Of a DNA stretch of 24,931 nt, positions 14,313 through 20,837 are shown piece after piece. The number at the start of each line of letters is the position of its first letter. The first letter of the stretch is position 1. The stretch lies in contig DHYQ01000080.1 in the NCBI GenBank assembly GCA_002414205.1, positions 1 to 24,931 of the forward strand. Reading direction: 5' to 3'. Source of the DNA: Gallionellaceae bacterium UBA5126 (lineage in GTDB: Bacteria > Pseudomonadota > Gammaproteobacteria > Burkholderiales > Gallionellaceae). Below the pieces are notes generated by a model. The model was not told where the DNA came from. It was given only the letters and a program-made list of their open reading frames with translations, and did no database searches. A program made the translations under genes and the position numbers.

Positions 14313-15634
14313 TGCTCGCGCCCGATGCCGTGGTACTCAATCCCCAACGCGGCGATGTGACTCGGCTCAAACAGGTTACGCCCGTCAAAAATCACCGGCT
14401 GTTTCAAACGTGCTTTGATGGTCTCGAAATCGGGGCTCTTGAAGGCTTTCCATTCCGTGACAATCACCAGCGCATCCGCACCGTGCAACGCGTCCTTGCT
14501 GTCGCTGGCGTAGCGCAAATCGGCGCGCTCGCCGTAAATGTGCTGCGTTTCCTTCATCGCCACCGGGTCGTAGGCCGTCACGGTCGCGCCGCGTGCCCAC
14601 AAACCTTCCATCAGCACCCGGCTGGTGGCTTCGCGCATGTCGTCGGTGCCGGGCTTGAAGGCCAGCCCCCACACGGCAAAGTGCTTGCCGCTCAAATCTT
14701 CGCCGAAGCGCGCCACGATCTTGCTCAACAGCACACGCTTTTGCGCATCATTAACGCGCTCCACCGCATCCAGAATTTGCAGCGGCAGGCCGTATTCCTC
14801 ACCGGTGCGTTGCAGGGCGCGAATATCCTTGGGGAAACAGGAGCCGCCGTAGCCACAACCGGCGTACAAAAAGTGATAGCCAATACGCTGGTCAGAGCCT
14901 ATGCCCTTGCGCACATGCTCGATGTCCGCGCCGACGCGCTCAGCCAGATTAGCCAGCTCATTCATAAAGGAAATGCGGGTGGCCAGCATGGCGTTGGCGG
15001 CGTACTTGGTCAGCTCGGCGGAGCGAATATCCATCACCATCAGCCGGTCGTGGTTGCGCTGGAACGGCGCGTACATTTCGCGCATTAGCTCAATGGCGCG
15101 CTCGTCGTCCGCGCCAATCACGATGCGGTCGGGACGGTTGAAGTCATCAATCGCCGCGCCTTCCTTGAGGAATTCCGGGTTGGACACCACGCTGAACGGC
15201 ACGTCCACGCCGCGCTCGGCCAAAACCGCCTGCACCGCGCCCTTTACCTTGTCCGCCGTCCCCACCGGCACGGTAGATTTGTCGATGATGACCTTGTATT
15301 CGGTCATGTGCCGGGCAACCGCTTGGGCCGCCGCCAGCACATATTGCAAATCAGCAGAACCATCTTCGCCAGACGGCGTGCCCACGGCAATCATCTGCAC
15401 CAAGCCATGCGCCACGCTGGCGGCCACATCGGTGGTGAAACGCAAGCGCCCGGCGGCAGCATTGCTTTGAATCAACCGATCCAGACCCGGTTCATAAATG
15501 GGCACGCCACCCGCTTGCAGCAGGTCGATTTTGCGCTGATCCACATCCAGACACAGCACATCATTGCCCAATTCCGCCAAACATGCGCCAGATACCAAGC
15601 CCACATAACCAGAGCCGATCACTGTGATTTTCAT
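14309..15634 (-). CDS. ugd: UDP-glucose 6-dehydrogenase
   Basis: 441-residue cytoplasmic NAD-dependent dehydrogenase oxidising UDP-glucose twice to UDP-glucuronate, a precursor for exopolysaccharide, capsule or lipid A modification sugars. The N-terminal Rossmann motif is G7-x-G9-x2-G12 ([12 protein letters not shown]). The catalytic cysteine is C266 in [43 protein letters not shown] and the C-terminal [17 protein letters not shown] are family signatures. I chose the ATG at 15634, which has GGGA 8 nt upstream; the other in-frame ATG (15643) would add MIA. It heads a four-gene operon with three membrane or exported proteins and has no glycosyltransferase neighbours, so the end product is unknown. 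Confidence 0.96.
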   Translation of the reverse strand: MKITVIGSGYVGLVSGACLAELGNDVLCLDVDQRKIDLLQAGGVPIYEPGLDRLIQSNAAAGRLRFTTDVAASVAHGLVQMIAVGTPSGEDGSADLQYVLAAAQAVARHMTEYKVIIDKSTVPVGTADKVKGAVQAVLAERGVDVPFSVVSNPEFLKEGAAIDDFNRPDRIVIGADDERAIELMREMYAPFQRNHDRLMVMDIRSAELTKYAANAMLATRISFMNELANLAERVGADIEHVRKGIGSDQRIGYHFLYAGCGYGGSCFPKDIRALQRTGEEYGLPLQILDAVERVNDAQKRVLLSKIVARFGEDLSGKHFAVWGLAFKPGTDDMREATSRVLMEGLWARGATVTAYDPVAMKETQHIYGERADLRYASDSKDALHGADALVIVTEWKAFKSPDFETIKARLKQPVIFDGRNLFEPSHIAALGIEYHGIGREQ

Positions 15635-15841
15635 CGCTATCATCCCAGAAAAAAGAAGGGCGGCATTATACCTCTACGACTTGCCAGTTTTCCGATGCTG
15701 GACGGTGCAATGCCAAATACAACAATCCTCAGCACAACGCTTGTCAGCCTATCGTCACCTATTCACGGCAAAATTGGCCTTTTTTTGGCAAGTGGTGCTA
15801 TCCTTCGCGCCGTTGCAATGACGCATCTGTGGAGCCTAAAG
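15635..15841. other. Divergent intergenic region between ugd and the Ala/Ser-rich protein gene
   Basis: About 200 bp that must carry the promoters of both units. It is AT-richer than its surroundings. TTGGCA at 15785-15790 resembles a -35 box, but I find no -10 at proper spacing, so I make no promoter call. No repeat or small ORF is convincing. Confidence 0.4.
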
Positions 15842-16510
15842 ATGGATCTGAAAAGCCTGTTCAAGCGTAAAGGCGCGGCTGACGCCCCCGCCAAAAACAA
15901 ACCCGACACCCCGAAAAAACCTGCCAAAAACAAGAAAGTCCGCGAGTTCAAACTCCCCAAGAATGCCCGCAATGGTTTGATTGCAGGGGGCGTGTTGCTG
16001 CTGGCACTACTGGGCGGACTCGCCTATGTAGTCATGGATCCCGATCTCAGTCGTGAGTACGCCGATTTTATTCCCAGCGCAATCAGTACCGCTGCCCCGC
16101 CTCCCCCTGCGGCCCCCGTCGCCGCCCCCCGTGCGATGCCACAAGCCACCGCCAGTGCGGTTAGTGCCGCCTTGGTCAGCAGCGTCAGTGATGCCAGCAG
16201 CGTAAGCGCCAGTAGCAGCGTCAGTGCCGCCAGCAGCGTGCCCACGCCGCTGGGTGCGAGCGCGATCGTCGCCCCGAACTTGGGCAATGCCAGCGGGATT
16301 CTGCCGATCAGCGCTGCCAGCGGTGTTGCCGCGTCCGCTACGCCACCTTCAGAGGTAGAAGCAGCCTTCCCGGAAAGCAGCCCAGTGGTGGTGACACCGC
16401 CCCCCGCGCCACGCACCGTCACCGTACCGCCGAAAAACCGCGACATGCGCAATTGCCTGAACCTGAAAACGGACGCCGAAATCATGCGCTGCGTCTATCC
16501 GCGTCATTAA
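15842..16510 (+). CDS. Single-pass membrane protein with Ala/Ser/Pro-rich linker, unknown function
   Basis: 222 residues, no family recognised. The start at 15842 follows TGGAG by 8 nt. The N-terminal 40 residues are very basic (KRKGAADAPAKNK..., PKKPAKNKK). One TM helix lies at about 45-65 (LIAGGVLLLALLGGLAYVV), giving a cytoplasmic-in, periplasmic-out orientation by the positive-inside rule. Residues about 80-195 are low complexity, rich in Ala, Ser, Pro and Val, with SSVS(A/D) repeats at about 113-134. The last 30 residues are ordered-looking and contain C205 and C217, a possible disulfide (CLNLKTDAEIMRC). The layout (anchor, flexible spacer, small C-terminal head) suggests a periplasm-spanning or wall-reaching protein. 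It ends at a terminator shared with lpxB. Confidence 0.7.
   Translation: MDLKSLFKRKGAADAPAKNKPDTPKKPAKNKKVREFKLPKNARNGLIAGGVLLLALLGGLAYVVMDPDLSREYADFIPSAISTAAPPPPAAPVAAPRAMPQATASAVSAALVSSVSDASSVSASSSVSAASSVPTPLGASAIVAPNLGNASGILPISAASGVAASATPPSEVEAAFPESSPVVVTPPPAPRTVTVPPKNRDMRNCLNLKTDAEIMRCVYPRH
16179..16240 (+). repeat. Degenerate tandem repeat encoding SSVS units
   Basis: AGCAGCGTCAGTG and AGCAGCGTAAGCGCC-type units recur about four times (near 16179, 16196, 16213, 16231), separated by short Ala codons. This in-frame repeat could expand or contract and change the linker length of the protein. Confidence 0.55.
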
Positions 16511-16522
16511 GTCGCACTGACC

Positions 16523-16547
16523 AAAAACCCGCCAACGGCGGGTTTTT
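16523..16547. terminator. Bidirectional terminator shared by the Ala/Ser-rich gene and lpxB
   Basis: AAAAACCCGCC (16523-16533), AAC loop, GGCGGGTTTTT (16537-16547): a perfect 11-bp stem with T5 on each strand. The lpxB stop codon (16546-16548) overlaps the outer end of the stem. Confidence 0.9.
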
Positions 16548-17694
16548 ATGGGCTGGGCAACAGCGGCAAAATTGCCGCCGCTGCTTTTTGCGCGGTGTTT
16601 TGTCGCAATGTGTGATGGAGTTGTAAAAAAGTCTTTTCCAATCCGGCCACCGCTTGGTGGTCATGCACATAGTTCAGCAACGCCTGCGCCAGATTTTCCG
16701 ACGTGGCCTCGTCCTGCAAAATTTCCGGCACCACAAAACGCCCGCTCAAAATGTTGGGCAGTCCCACGTAGGGCAAATACGCCTTGCGCTTCATCAGCCG
16801 CCAACTCAAGGACGGCATCTTGTAGGTAATCACCATGGGGCGCTTGAGCAAGGCACATTCCAGCGTGGCGGTGCCTGAGGCCACCAGCACCGCATCAGCC
16901 GCAATCATGGCGTCCTGCGCATGCCCAAACAGCAGGGTGATATTTAAGCCCTGCGCCTCGCTGTCAAAAATCGCCTGCTCGAAAATTTCCCGCGTTTCCC
17001 GGCTAATCAGCGGCACCAAAAAACGCGCTTGTGGATACGCCGCCTGTATCTGCTGCGCCGTGGCCACGAAGGTCGCCGCCAAGGCGCGCACTTCACTCTG
17101 GCGCGAACCGGGCAACAAGGCAAACACCGGCTCGGACAATGGTAGACGCATGCTATTGCGCACATTGCCGCGCGCTGGATAATCCGGCAACAAATCCGCC
17201 AGCGGATGACCGACATAGGCGCTGGGCACCCCGGCAGCCTGATAGATTTCCGGCTCATGCGGGAACAAACACAGCACCAAATCCACCGCCCGTTTGATTT
17301 TATGAATGCGCTCGCCGCGCCAGGCCCAGATCGACGGGCTGATGTAATGCACGGTGGGTACGCCGCGCTTTTTCAGCGCCAGTTCCAGTTCCAGATTGAA
17401 ATCCGGCGCATCCACGCCGATAAACAAATCCGGCGGATTTTTCAGCCAACGCCGCCGCAATTCCTTGCGTATGCCGACGATTTCGCGGTAATGCTTCAAC
17501 ACCTCCACATAACCCCGCACCGCCAGCTTTTCCATGGGGTACCAGCCTTCCATGCCCACGCCCAACATCTTCGGCCCGCCGATGCCAACAAACTGAATGT
17601 CCGCCCGCACCTGCTTCAGCGCCGCCATCAAATGGCTGCCCAACAAATCCCCGGACGCCTCCCCGGCAACAATGGCTATGGTTATTTTTTTCAT
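16546..17694 (-). CDS. lpxB: Lipid-A-disaccharide synthase
   Basis: 382 residues, normal LpxB length. It is a peripheral inner-membrane GT19 glycosyltransferase condensing UDP-2,3-diacylglucosamine with lipid X to give the lipid A disaccharide. Family motifs are clear: IAIVAGEASGDLLGSHL at the N terminus, FVGIGGPKM, DAPDFNLELELALKKRGVPTVHYISPSIWAWRGERI, YVGHPLAD, LLPGSRQSEV, ASGTATLECALLKRPMVITYK and the C-terminal LPNILSGRFVVPE. No strong ribosome binding site precedes the ATG at 17694. Unlike the common arrangement, it does not directly follow lpxA: a 341-bp repeat-rich gap separates them, so it may be transcribed from its own promoter. Confidence 0.97.
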   Translation of the reverse strand: MKKITIAIVAGEASGDLLGSHLMAALKQVRADIQFVGIGGPKMLGVGMEGWYPMEKLAVRGYVEVLKHYREIVGIRKELRRRWLKNPPDLFIGVDAPDFNLELELALKKRGVPTVHYISPSIWAWRGERIHKIKRAVDLVLCLFPHEPEIYQAAGVPSAYVGHPLADLLPDYPARGNVRNSMRLPLSEPVFALLPGSRQSEVRALAATFVATAQQIQAAYPQARFLVPLISRETREIFEQAIFDSEAQGLNITLLFGHAQDAMIAADAVLVASGTATLECALLKRPMVITYKMPSLSWRLMKRKAYLPYVGLPNILSGRFVVPEILQDEATSENLAQALLNYVHDHQAVAGLEKTFLQLHHTLRQNTAQKAAAAILPLLPSP

Positions 17695-17753
17695 GTTAAA
17701 AACAGAACAGGCGCGCCATGCGCACCTGAGGATGAAATTGAAGATATTTCAGC

Positions 17754-17773
17754 GTGCGCAATATGTTGCGCAC
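17754..17773. repeat. Hairpin GTGCGCA-atatgt-TGCGCAC
   Basis: Perfect 7-bp arms with a 6-nt loop; the core GTGCGC is shared with the 21-bp palindromes at 621, 671 and 3586. Confidence 0.65.
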
Positions 17774-17830
17774 CCAGCCCGGTTACCGTTCAAATTCCCG
17801 CTAAACCGCGATTACTGACTCCCCTGTGCA

Positions 17831-17847
17831 CCGCCGCGCAGCGGCGG
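17831..17847. repeat. Hairpin CCGCCGC-gca-GCGGCGG
   Basis: Perfect 7-bp GC-only arms with a 3-nt loop. Confidence 0.6.
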
Positions 17848-17871
17848 TAAACCGGGGGCGCCTTCTTTTTG

Positions 17872-17905
17872 GCTACTTTTTCTTGGCGACGCAAGAAAAA
17901 GTAGC
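17872..17905. repeat. Perfect 14-bp inverted repeat GCTACTTTTTCTTG
   Basis: Arms 17872-17885 and 17892-17905 are exact inverted copies around GCGACG. This type of CTACTTTTTCTTG palindrome next to a GC-rich hairpin is a recurrent intergenic element in beta- and gammaproteobacterial genomes (recalled, not searched). Confidence 0.8.
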
Positions 17906-17908
17906 TTG

Positions 17909-17933
17909 CCGTCGGGCAACCCCCGACGGTTTT
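17909..17933 (+). terminator. Terminator-like hairpin CCGTCGGG-caacc-CCCGACGG-TTTT
   Basis: Perfect 8-bp GC-rich stem with a T4 run on the plus strand. No plus-strand gene ends here, so it is more likely part of the repeat element than a working terminator. Confidence 0.45.
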
Positions 17934-17971
17934 CGTTGCACTTCAAACCAGCGTGATTTTCCGAAATTAGT

Positions 17972-18002
17972 GGTGCAATGCGCTGCGCTTATTGCACCCT
18001 AC
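17972..18002. repeat. 31-bp palindromic repeat identical to 3515-3545
   Basis: Begins GGTGCAATGCGCTGCGC and ends CACCCTAC. All 31 bases match the right arm of the cysH-cysD repeat in the same orientation. It stands alone here, without its inverted partner, 33 bp from the lpxA stop. Confidence 0.9.
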
Positions 18003-18035
18003 GGCCCGACAACCGGTGGTTTGCTGCGCCCCCCC

Positions 18036-18815
18036 CTACCGCACAATCCCCCGCTCACTCTTCGCCAGAAAATCCAGCAGCGGTTGCAACGCCGGTTGTT
18101 CGGCGGCTTGTTCCTCAATCACGGCGCAGGCTTCGGCCAGGGTCATGCCGGATTTGTACAGGGTTTTGTGGGCGCGCTTGATGGCCATGATGGCGGGGCT
18201 GCTGTAGCCGCGCCGTTTCAGGCCTTCGGAGTTGATGCCATGTGGGCTGGCGGGGTTGCCGGACACTAGGGCGTAGGTCGGCACGTCCTGCAACAAAATC
18301 GTGCCCATGCTGGTAATCACGTGCGCGCCGATTTTGACGAATTGGTGCACCACAGTGAAACCGCCCAGCACGGCGTAGTCGCCAACTTCCACATGCCCGG
18401 CCAGTTGGGCGTTGTTGGCAAAAGTGGTGTAGTTGCCGATCTGGCAGTCGTGCGCCAGATGGACGTAGGCCATGATCCAGTTGTTGTTCCCCACGCGCGT
18501 CACACCACCATCCTGCACCGTGCCCAAGTTGAAAGTGCAAAACTCACGGATGGTGTTGTCGTCGCCGATTTCCAGCCGGGTCGGCTCGTTGGCGTATTTT
18601 TTATCCTGCGGGATTTCGCCCAACGAGCAGAACTGGAAAATACGGTTGCGCTGGCCGATGCGGGTGTGGCCGTGAATCACCACATGCGGGCCGACCACCG
18701 TGCCCGCGCCGATTTCCACATGCTCACCAATAATGGAATACGCCCCCACCTGCACGTCCTCGGCCAAACGGGCGTTGGGGTGAACCAGCGCGGTGGGATG
18801 AATCAGGGCAGACAT
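18036..18815 (-). CDS. lpxA: UDP-N-acetylglucosamine O-acyltransferase
   Basis: 259 residues, a left-handed beta-helix cytoplasmic trimer performing the first step of lipid A synthesis: 3-hydroxyacyl-ACP plus UDP-GlcNAc. Hexapeptide repeats run through most of the chain (VQVGAYSIIG, VEIGAGTVVG, TRIGQRNRIF, ...). The catalytic His is H122 (HLAHDC; E. coli H125). Counting from it, the residue at E. coli G173 (the acyl-chain ruler) is M170 here (IGAHVITSMG), as in P. aeruginosa LpxA, predicting selection of short, C10-like chains. The C-terminal helical domain contains RRGYSSPAIMAIKRAHKTLY. The start at 18815 shares one base with the fabZ stop (TAATG). A longer frame to 18836 lies inside fabZ and is less likely. 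Confidence 0.97.
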   Translation of the reverse strand: MSALIHPTALVHPNARLAEDVQVGAYSIIGEHVEIGAGTVVGPHVVIHGHTRIGQRNRIFQFCSLGEIPQDKKYANEPTRLEIGDDNTIREFCTFNLGTVQDGGVTRVGNNNWIMAYVHLAHDCQIGNYTTFANNAQLAGHVEVGDYAVLGGFTVVHQFVKIGAHVITSMGTILLQDVPTYALVSGNPASPHGINSEGLKRRGYSSPAIMAIKRAHKTLYKSGMTLAEACAVIEEQAAEQPALQPLLDFLAKSERGIVR

Positions 18816-19258
18816 TACAGGGTCTTCACGGCACACATCAATTCGGCTTCGGCGGCCAGTTGACCATCGACTTCTACCGTGCCCTTGAACTTGAACACGC
18901 CACGCATGCCACGGGTCAGCGCCACCTTGATGATGAGCTGGTCGCCAGGGCTGACTGGGCGTTTGAAGCGCGCACCGTCGATGCCCGCGAACAAGTACAC
19001 CGACTTGTCATCCGGCTGGCTGCCGCTGGATTTGAAAGACAACAGCGCGGCAGCCTGAGCCATGGCTTCGATAATCAGCACGCCGGGCATCACGGGGTGA
19101 TGCGGGTAGTGACCGGGGAAGAACGGCTCGTTAATCGTCACATTTTTCAGCGCCACGATTTCCTTGCCGGGGTCGATGGACAGCACGCGATCCACCAGCA
19201 AAAACGGGTAGCGGTGCGGCAGATGTTTCAGAATTTCGTGGATGTCCATGGTGGTCAT
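18815..19258 (-). CDS. fabZ: 3-hydroxyacyl-ACP dehydratase FabZ
   Basis: 147-residue hot-dog-fold dehydratase converting 3-hydroxyacyl-ACP to trans-2-enoyl-ACP in fatty acid synthesis. It competes with LpxA and LpxD for 3-hydroxyacyl-ACP, which explains its place between them. The catalytic pair is H50 ([13 protein letters not shown]) and E64 (LIIEAMAQ). [11 protein letters not shown] near the N terminus is the family signature. The ATG at 19258 has AAGGA 8 nt upstream and overlaps the lpxD stop as ATGA. A second in-frame ATG (19249) is possible but lacks a better site. Length is normal. Confidence 0.97.
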   Translation of the reverse strand: MTTMDIHEILKHLPHRYPFLLVDRVLSIDPGKEIVALKNVTINEPFFPGHYPHHPVMPGVLIIEAMAQAAALLSFKSSGSQPDDKSVYLFAGIDGARFKRPVSPGDQLIIKVALTRGMRGVFKFKGTVEVDGQLAAEAELMCAVKTL

Positions 19259-20289
19259 GCTTGTGTTCCTTGTAATGATTTGAGTTCTTTTTCCAGTTGT
19301 TTGACTTTTTGCGCCAGCGTGTCGAGGTGGCGCAGGTGCACGGCGTTTTTGCGCCATTCTTCGCTGGTGCTGAAGGGATAAATCGCGGCGTAGGAACCTG
19401 CTTGGCGGATGGATTTGCCAATCAGCGAGAAGGCGGCGATTTCCACATGATCGGCGATTTGCAGATGCCCCAGAATGCCCGCGCTGCCGCCGATGCGGCA
19501 ATATTTGCCAATCACCGCGCTGCCGGCGATGCCGACGCAACCGGCAATGGCGGTGTGCGCGCCGACGCGCACGTTGTGTGCAATTTGAATCTGGTTGTCC
19601 AGCTTCACGCCTTCTTCAATCACCGTGTCATCCAGCGCACCCCGGTCGATGGTGGTATTCGCGCCGATTTCCACGTCGTCGCCAATCACCACCCGCCCGA
19701 TTTGCGGAATCTTGCGCCAGCGACCTTCTTCCATGGCGATGCCAAAACCATCCGAGCCGATTACCGCGCCGGAATGCACGATGAGGCGATTGCCCAGCAC
19801 GCAATGGTGATACACCACCACACGCGGATACAGATGCACGTGCTCACCCAGCACCGCCTGCGCGCCGATAAAGCAACCGGCTTCAATCACGCAATGTGCA
19901 CCAATCACTGCGCCCTCTTCCACCACCGCCGTGGCGGCGATGCTGGCGCTGGGGTGTACCGTGGCGCTGGCGGCGACATACGCGCCGGGCTGCACGCCGA
20001 CCGGATATTGCGGTTCGGGATTCAAAAAAGCCGACAGTCTGGCGAAATAGACGTAAGGATCCTCGGTGATGATGCGCGGCTTGTCGCTAGCATCGGCATC
20101 CGCCTCGCCCAGAATCAACGCCCCAGCTTGAGTGGTCGCCAGTTGCGACTGGTATTTGCGATTAGCCAGAAAACCGATGTGCTGCGCCTGGGCTTTTTCC
20201 AGTGTCGCCACTTGTTGTATGCGCACCGAGCCATCGCCCAGCACACGCCCGCCCAGTTGGGCGGCAATTTCTGCCAAGGTGTAAGCCAT
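19255..20289 (-). CDS. lpxD: UDP-3-O-(3-hydroxyacyl)glucosamine N-acyltransferase
   Basis: 344 residues, normal LpxD length. It is the cytoplasmic enzyme that N-acylates UDP-3-O-acyl-glucosamine in the third lipid A step. The N-terminal uridine-binding domain ([11 protein letters not shown]..., [14 protein letters not shown]) is followed by a long hexapeptide-repeat beta-helix (about 100-310). The catalytic His is H238 in the [10 protein letters not shown] segment (E. coli H239). [20 protein letters not shown] and [10 protein letters not shown] are typical. The C-terminal helix ([21 protein letters not shown]) forms the trimer coiled coil. The start at 20289 follows the skp stop by 2 bp; the stop overlaps the fabZ start. 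Confidence 0.97.
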   Translation of the reverse strand: MAYTLAEIAAQLGGRVLGDGSVRIQQVATLEKAQAQHIGFLANRKYQSQLATTQAGALILGEADADASDKPRIITEDPYVYFARLSAFLNPEPQYPVGVQPGAYVAASATVHPSASIAATAVVEEGAVIGAHCVIEAGCFIGAQAVLGEHVHLYPRVVVYHHCVLGNRLIVHSGAVIGSDGFGIAMEEGRWRKIPQIGRVVIGDDVEIGANTTIDRGALDDTVIEEGVKLDNQIQIAHNVRVGAHTAIAGCVGIAGSAVIGKYCRIGGSAGILGHLQIADHVEIAAFSLIGKSIRQAGSYAAIYPFSTSEEWRKNAVHLRHLDTLAQKVKQLEKELKSLQGTQA

Positions 20290-20291
20290 GC

Positions 20292-20795
20292 TTATTTCCC
20301 GTCCGGGCGATCCACCGCCAAATACTTCAACACTTTGTCGGTGATGTCGATGCGCGGATTGCGATACACCGCTTCTTGCAGGATCAAATCGAACTTCTCC
20401 GCTTCGGCAATGGTTTGCACGGCTTTATTGGCTTTGTCCAACACCACCGCCAACTCTTCGTTCTTGCGCAGATTCAAATCTTCACGGAACTCGCGCTGCA
20501 TTTTTTGCAGGTTGACGTTCAACGAGGACAGTTCACGCTCCTTGTTGCGATGATTGGCATCATTCAAGGTGTCTTTTTCCAGCGCCGCCTGCATTTCCTT
20601 CACCAACTTGGCGACACGCTTGATTTCGGCATCGCGCCCGGAAAATTCCCGCTCGATTTTCTTTTCCGCGCGTTGTGCCGGTACCGATTCGCGCAAAATG
20701 CGCTCGGTATCCACCACGCCGACCTTGAAGTCGCCCGCTTGGGCGACACTGGCCAGCCAGCATAGGCACAGCGCCATCAGCATTCTGATTTTCAT
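20292..20795 (-). CDS. skp: Periplasmic OmpH/Skp family chaperone
   Basis: 167 residues with a signal peptide ([20 protein letters not shown], cleavage before GDF). The mature start [15 protein letters not shown] is the standard Skp opening. The middle (about 45-125) is a long charged helical hairpin ([19 protein letters not shown] ... [18 protein letters not shown]), the tentacle that holds unfolded outer-membrane proteins. The C-terminal [31 protein letters not shown] completes the body domain. It works with BamA, whose gene is 42 bp upstream. AGGAG lies 9 nt before the ATG. Only the usual variation of this fast-evolving family is seen. Confidence 0.93.
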   Translation of the reverse strand: MKIRMLMALCLCWLASVAQAGDFKVGVVDTERILRESVPAQRAEKKIEREFSGRDAEIKRVAKLVKEMQAALEKDTLNDANHRNKERELSSLNVNLQKMQREFREDLNLRKNEELAVVLDKANKAVQTIAEAEKFDLILQEAVYRNPRIDITDKVLKYLAVDRPDGK

Positions 20796-20837
20796 GTCAT
20801 TCCACTCCTGATAATTAAGTATTTCGCTGGCCGGTAA

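Larger units (their letters stand above)
17695..18035. other. Repeat-rich lpxA-lpxB intergenic region without a gene
   Basis: 341 bp with no credible coding sequence. It contains, from left to right: a GCGCGCCATGCGCACC remnant near 17711; a GTGCGCA/TGCGCAC hairpin (17754-17773); a CCGCCGC/GCGGCGG hairpin (17831-17847); a perfect 14-bp-arm hairpin (17872-17905); a CCGTCGGG/CCCGACGG hairpin followed by T4 (17909-17933); and a 31-bp element at 17972-18002. The whole looks like a stack of mobile or dispersed palindromes placed between two genes that are usually contiguous. Confidence 0.8.

Noticed and set aside
19297..20553. 418-codon plus-strand frame antisense to lpxD and skp
   Set aside because: It is the mirror of hexapeptide-repeat codons, rich in His, Ala and Asp, spans two real genes and has no ribosome binding site.
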